A stretch of DNA of 6,519 nt. Origin: Methyloglobulus sp. (lineage in GTDB: Bacteria > Pseudomonadota > Gammaproteobacteria > Methylococcales > Methylomonadaceae). The notes under the pieces are model-generated. The model saw only the letters and a program-made list of their open reading frames with translations, did not search any database and was not told the origin of the DNA. Location of the stretch: positions 1-6,519 of the forward strand of contig JABFSV010000281.1 in NCBI GenBank assembly GCA_013140405.1, read 5' to 3'. Shown here in pieces: positions 6,468 through 6,519 of the stretch; positions within the stretch are counted from its first letter, which is position 1; every line of letters starts with the position of its first letter. Made by a program: the position numbers and the translations under genes.

Positions 6468-6508
6468 GGAATACAAGCCTAGGTTTGTATTCCCAATATT
6501 TAATTTTT
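6468..6508 (+). terminator. Candidate intrinsic terminator
   Basis: GGAATACAAGCC (6468-6479) pairs with its mirror up to 6493 in a near-perfect 26-base palindrome with one G-U pair. It is followed by an AT-rich stretch ending in six T residues about 10 bases later. It lies 400 bases past the RTX stop and could end that transcript. The U-tract is further from the stem than usual, so a dyad operator for a gene to the right is an alternative. Confidence 0.4.
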
Positions 6509-6519
6509 TCACAGTTTCT

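Overview
The window is about 6.5 kb of bacterial chromosome with moderate GC content and an accessory-region look. The mix of genes (LuxR-type regulator, periplasmic two-heme c-type cytochrome of the RoxA-like group, outer-membrane lipoprotein, RTX protein exported by type I secretion) points to a Gram-negative proteobacterium. A gammaproteobacterial methanotroph or a relative fits the style of the regulator and cytochrome, but that is a weak inference from recall.

Layout. Positions 1074 down to 1 hold a minus-strand LuxR-family regulator whose C-terminal end runs off the left edge. Next is a long gap without an ordinary gene (1075-2011), crowded with inverted repeats. Its right-hand part (about 1736-1980) contains a strong ribosome binding site, an 11-codon frame, a 148-nt element closed by a 20-bp helix, and a separate 15-bp hairpin close to the next gene. 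Three plus-strand genes follow: a BamE/SmpA-like lipoprotein (2012-2464), a RoxA-like diheme cytochrome c (2495-4201) and a cadherin-like plus RTX protein with a type I secretion tail (4279-6063). The last 456 bases carry no convincing gene and end in a terminator-like hairpin (6468-6493).

How the parts may work together. The lipoprotein and cytochrome are 30 bp apart and are very probably one operon. Both are predicted to leave the cytoplasm, the lipoprotein to the outer membrane and the cytochrome to the periplasm or beyond. The RTX gene starts 77 bp later with its own ribosome binding site and no strong terminator before it, so read-through is possible. The divergent LuxR-type protein is the obvious candidate regulator, though this rests on position only. 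The cytochrome resembles rubber oxygenase RoxA and related diheme peroxidase-like proteins; its substrate cannot be read from the sequence.

The most unusual part is the leader region. In three helices (1788-1807/1916-1935, 1893-1899/1904-1910, 1948-1962/1966-1980) every departure from perfect pairing, six in all, is a G-U pair when read as plus-strand RNA. That favours a folded plus-strand transcript over a set of simple DNA-binding dyads. The same element is flanked by TA dinucleotides, so a small TA-targeting inverted-repeat element (MITE) is the main competing explanation.
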